A stretch of 64,000 nucleotides of DNA from Longimicrobium sp. Lineage in GTDB: Bacteria > Gemmatimonadota > Gemmatimonadetes > Longimicrobiales > Longimicrobiaceae. Both the position numbers and the translations under genes were made by a program. Shown piece by piece: positions 63,303-64,000 of the stretch. The stretch covers positions 1-64,000 of the forward strand of contig DASVQP010000001.1 of NCBI GenBank assembly GCA_036389135.1, written 5' to 3'. Position 1 is the first letter of the stretch, and every line of letters begins with the position of its first letter. The notes under the pieces were generated by a model. That model saw only the letters and a program-made list of their open reading frames with translations. It had not been told where the DNA came from and made no database searches.

Positions 63303-64000
63303 ATGCGCGAATCGGCGGTGGAGCGGGTGATCAGCCCCGAATCTCAGGTAGAACCCGAACTGGTCTTGTACGTGGAAGGCGCGTTCGACGCCGCCGTCGT
63401 ACCCGCTCTGCTGGGGCGTGCCGGGTACCCGGTGGACCGGCTCCTCATAGCACAGGCGGGCGGCGTCCAGGCCTTGAAAAAACTTCTGGTGGTGCCCTCC
63501 CGTGAATTCGGCGGCGCTAGAGTGGCGGCGTTGGTGGATTCGGATCAGATCAACGTTCCGGATGCGGTAGAGCATGCGACCCAAAGGCTTGGGAGGCCGT
63601 GCGTCCCTGTTTTTTCCGCGGTTCCGTCCGTTGAGGCATGGCTGCTCGCCGATCCGGAGGCCGTTGGAAAGGCATTGAAGCTGAAGCACGAGGACGGCCT
63701 GCCCGACTTCGTTTTCGGCGAGAAGGACGAGCCTCACGCGCTGCGCATGCGCAGGAACGTTCGGATGGCGCTCCTCGTGATCGAACACATGGATGTCGCT
63801 ACGGCCAGCGCCCGTTCGCCTTCGCTGCGTGCGTTCCTCAAAGGCATAGGTGAGATCATGGGCGCAGACACGTCGTACCTTGACCGTGCGCAGTCTCGCG
63901 GGTTCGCCCGGGAGACGCTGTCGAGCCTGCTCGCGGAGGTCACGTCCGAGGACACTGTGATCTACCGCACTATCGATGGAAGCCGAATCACCGCGCGCGA
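63303..64000 (+). CDS. Putative TOPRIM-fold protein, OLD/DUF4435-like, truncated by window edge
   Basis: 232 codons from ATG 63303 with no stop before the edge. Visible features: LVLYVEGAFDAAVVPALLGR (Glu25), QAGGVQALKKLL, ARVAALVDSDQIN (Asp79, Asp81) and AVPSVEAWLLADPEAV. The Glu...DxD order and the following E-x-W-L-L-x-D segment resemble the TOPRIM domains of OLD-type nucleases and related phage-defence proteins. This is my recognition of a fold, not a search result. Codon use differs clearly from all neighbours: GTT, TTG, ATA, CTT, AGA and CAA appear, and third positions are less G/C-rich. That points to recent transfer. It lies three bases after rel, but a defence protein joined to rel in one operon would be unusual. 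Confidence 0.6.
   Translation, partial: MRESAVERVISPESQVEPELVLYVEGAFDAAVVPALLGRAGYPVDRLLIAQAGGVQALKKLLVVPSREFGGARVAALVDSDQINVPDAVEHATQRLGRPCVPVFSAVPSVEAWLLADPEAVGKALKLKHEDGLPDFVFGEKDEPHALRMRRNVRMALLVIEHMDVATASARSPSLRAFLKGIGEIMGADTSYLDRAQSRGFARETLSSLLAEVTSEDTVIYRTIDGSRITAR

Overview
The window is about 70 % G+C by eye, and nearly every base is coding. It reads as a chromosomal segment of a diderm bacterium, most likely a Gemmatimonadota of the Longimicrobium type. That placement is inference. It rests on GC content, outer-membrane proteins (BamD, Wza, two Wzi-like proteins), a long SecA (1066 aa) of the kind seen in the Fibrobacteres-Chlorobi-Bacteroidetes-Gemmatimonadetes assemblage, and intergenic inverted repeats built on CACNGAG words. 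No rRNA, tRNA, CRISPR, transposase or phage gene was seen.

Bases 1-54137 form one very large cell-surface polysaccharide locus. (i) 1-7761: end of an initiating sugar transferase, three glycosyltransferases, a Wzx flippase, a WbsX-type protein and a Wzy/WaaL-like polymerase or ligase. (ii) 7788-15141: a small lipoprotein, a Wzc-type co-polymerase/BY-kinase on the minus strand, two divergent Wzi-like outer-membrane proteins and a short Wza. (iii) 15183-18566: rfbBACD for dTDP-L-rhamnose. (iv) 19029-22434: a membrane 4,6-dehydratase (CapD/WbpM/PglF/EpsC family) and a UDP-HexNAc 6-dehydrogenase. (v) 22565-31675: a second export route (large SLBB export protein, kinase-less Wzz, ABC permease Wzm, ATPase Wzt with C-terminal glycan-binding domain) with two methyltransferases and two glycosyltransferases. 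(vi) 31672-42888: further glycosyltransferases, a second Wzy/WaaL-like protein, a WbpP-type 4-epimerase, an asparagine-synthetase-type amidotransferase and a PglA/PglC-like pair. (vii) 42885-48933: deacetylase, formyltransferase, GNAT, two PLP aminotransferases and a FemAB-like acyltransferase. (viii) 49172-54137: UDP-glucose dehydrogenase, UDP-xylose synthase, a UDP-glucuronate-epimerase-like protein, a cupin and a nucleotidyltransferase-like protein.

Together the enzymes predict dTDP-rhamnose, UDP-HexNAcA (possibly amidated), a 4-amino-4,6-dideoxy sugar with formyl or acyl groups, UDP-GlcA, UDP-Xyl and UDP-GalA. Genes are tightly packed with many ATGA/GTGA/TTGA stop-start overlaps. A recurring promoter geometry, TTG-N19-21-TAnnTT, marks the main operon breaks. 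Four clear long inverted repeats (plus one degenerate copy) sit in intergenic gaps. The outermost two share a 50-bp arm in opposite orientation and bracket about 46 kb of the locus.

Bases 54331-63299 are housekeeping: a TPR protein, bamD, nadD, secA, radC and a bifunctional Rel. Between secA and radC lies a 526-bp non-coding block of hairpins and tandem repeats. From 63303 to the window edge runs a truncated gene of different codon use that looks like a TOPRIM-fold protein of the OLD/abortive-infection kind, possibly the edge of a defence island.
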